A stretch of DNA of 64,000 bases from Vallitaleaceae bacterium 9-2 (GTDB lineage Bacteria > Bacillota > Clostridia > Lachnospirales > Vallitaleaceae), in contig CP121691.1 of assembly GCA_038396585.1 (NCBI GenBank), positions 496,001 to 560,000 on the forward strand, in the 5' to 3' direction. Made by a program: the position numbers and the translations under genes. The notes beneath the pieces are model-generated. The model did no database searches. It was not told the origin of the DNA and saw only the letters and a program-made list of their open reading frames with translations. Below are positions 63,751 to 64,000 of this stretch, piece by piece; position 1 is the stretch's first letter, and the number at the start of each line of letters is the position of its first letter.

Positions 63751-64000
63751 TAAAAATGGACATTAGTCCAACTCCACCTGTAAAGATGAATCCAGTAACA
63801 AGACCAAAGGTATCGCCTATAAAACCTAAGAGAACAGGTCCTAAAACCATACCGATACCATAGATAGCCTGAAATAGGCCCATGGCACTGGCACGATGAT
63901 CTCTAGCTACATTTTGGATGCCGAGCCCCATAAGTAGAGGAAAGACCATGCTTCGCCCGATTCCGCTGATAAACTGGGCAATGTATAGCCCGGTGAGCGT
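63728..64000 (-). CDS. MFS transporter, C-terminal fragment
   Basis: The minus-strand frame stays open from 63728 to the window edge; 90 codons are visible and the start is beyond it. Three hydrophobic helices are seen. The stretch [21 protein letters not shown] and the loop [25 protein letters not shown] are typical of the last helices of major facilitator drug/sugar efflux proteins. An internal ATG at 63949 is not the true start. It converges on, and overlaps, the amino acid ABC ATPase gene by 23 bases. Confidence 0.8.
   Translation of the reverse strand, partial: TLTGLYIAQFISGIGRSMVFPLLMGLGIQNVARDHRASAMGLFQAIYGIGMVLGPVLLGFIGDTFGLVTGFIFTGGVGLMSIFIIAQLDE

Overview
The window is chromosomal DNA from a low-GC Gram-positive bacterium, most likely an anaerobic member of the Clostridia near Lachnospirales or Vallitaleaceae. 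The signs are strong AGGAGG-type ribosome binding sites, sigmaA-like promoters with 17-bp spacers, many lipoprotein-type ABC binding proteins, S-layer homology proteins, a YesM/YesN two-component system and a GlpP antiterminator. No rRNA, tRNA, CRISPR array, prophage or intact insertion sequence was seen. The species is not identified.

Layout. 1-3443: tail of pyruvate kinase with its terminator, a D,D-carboxypeptidase and a DUF4153-type membrane protein. 3553-9420: a GH35 beta-galactosidase, then a four-gene run (unknown membrane protein, alpha/beta hydrolase, condensation-fold acyltransferase-like protein, zinc-ribbon membrane protein). 9533-11342: a lone trpB and glpP. 11384-17643: a LacI regulator and a binding protein/permease/permease/GH13 oligo-1,6-glucosidase operon whose promoter lies between two matching palindromes. 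17722-20594: a DUF2177 protein and a polar amino acid ABC transporter whose binding protein appears circularly permuted. 20688-23732: an S-layer-type protein and an NYN-LOTUS protein. 23802-26304: metNIQ on the minus strand. 26557-33444: a lipoprotein, a CAP+SLH wall protein and sbcDC.

33589-41757 is a second sugar ABC system (binding protein, two permeases, a second membrane-anchored binding protein) joined to a YesM-type kinase and an AraC-type response regulator. 41820-47313 holds a diguanylate cyclase, a threonine-aldolase-like enzyme, a SulP transporter, a DUF1576 protein and a small acidic protein. 47315-50537 is a glycerol-3-phosphate-dehydrogenase-like operon (two flavoproteins plus a DUF1667 protein). 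A strong promoter there is followed by a perfect 22-bp-stem terminator ahead of the first gene, a plausible target for the GlpP encoded at 10773. 50608-56835 has a GerMN lipoprotein, a GGDEF/EAL protein, a split permease, a YgjV/GNAT-like fusion and a PutP symporter. 56988-61443 is a MacB-type ABC exporter with its adaptor. 61543-63750 is a second, canonical polar amino acid ABC transporter. The window ends inside an MFS gene.

The genes describe a fermentative heterotroph scavenging oligosaccharides, beta-galactosides, amino acids and glycerol-3-phosphate. Neither sugar ABC operon encodes an ATPase, so a shared MsmX-type ATPase elsewhere is expected. The best candidates for something undescribed are the permuted binding protein with its insertion-bearing ATPase, the glp antitermination leader, and the anchored second binding protein beside YesM/YesN. 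Family names come from recognising motifs by eye; no database search was run.
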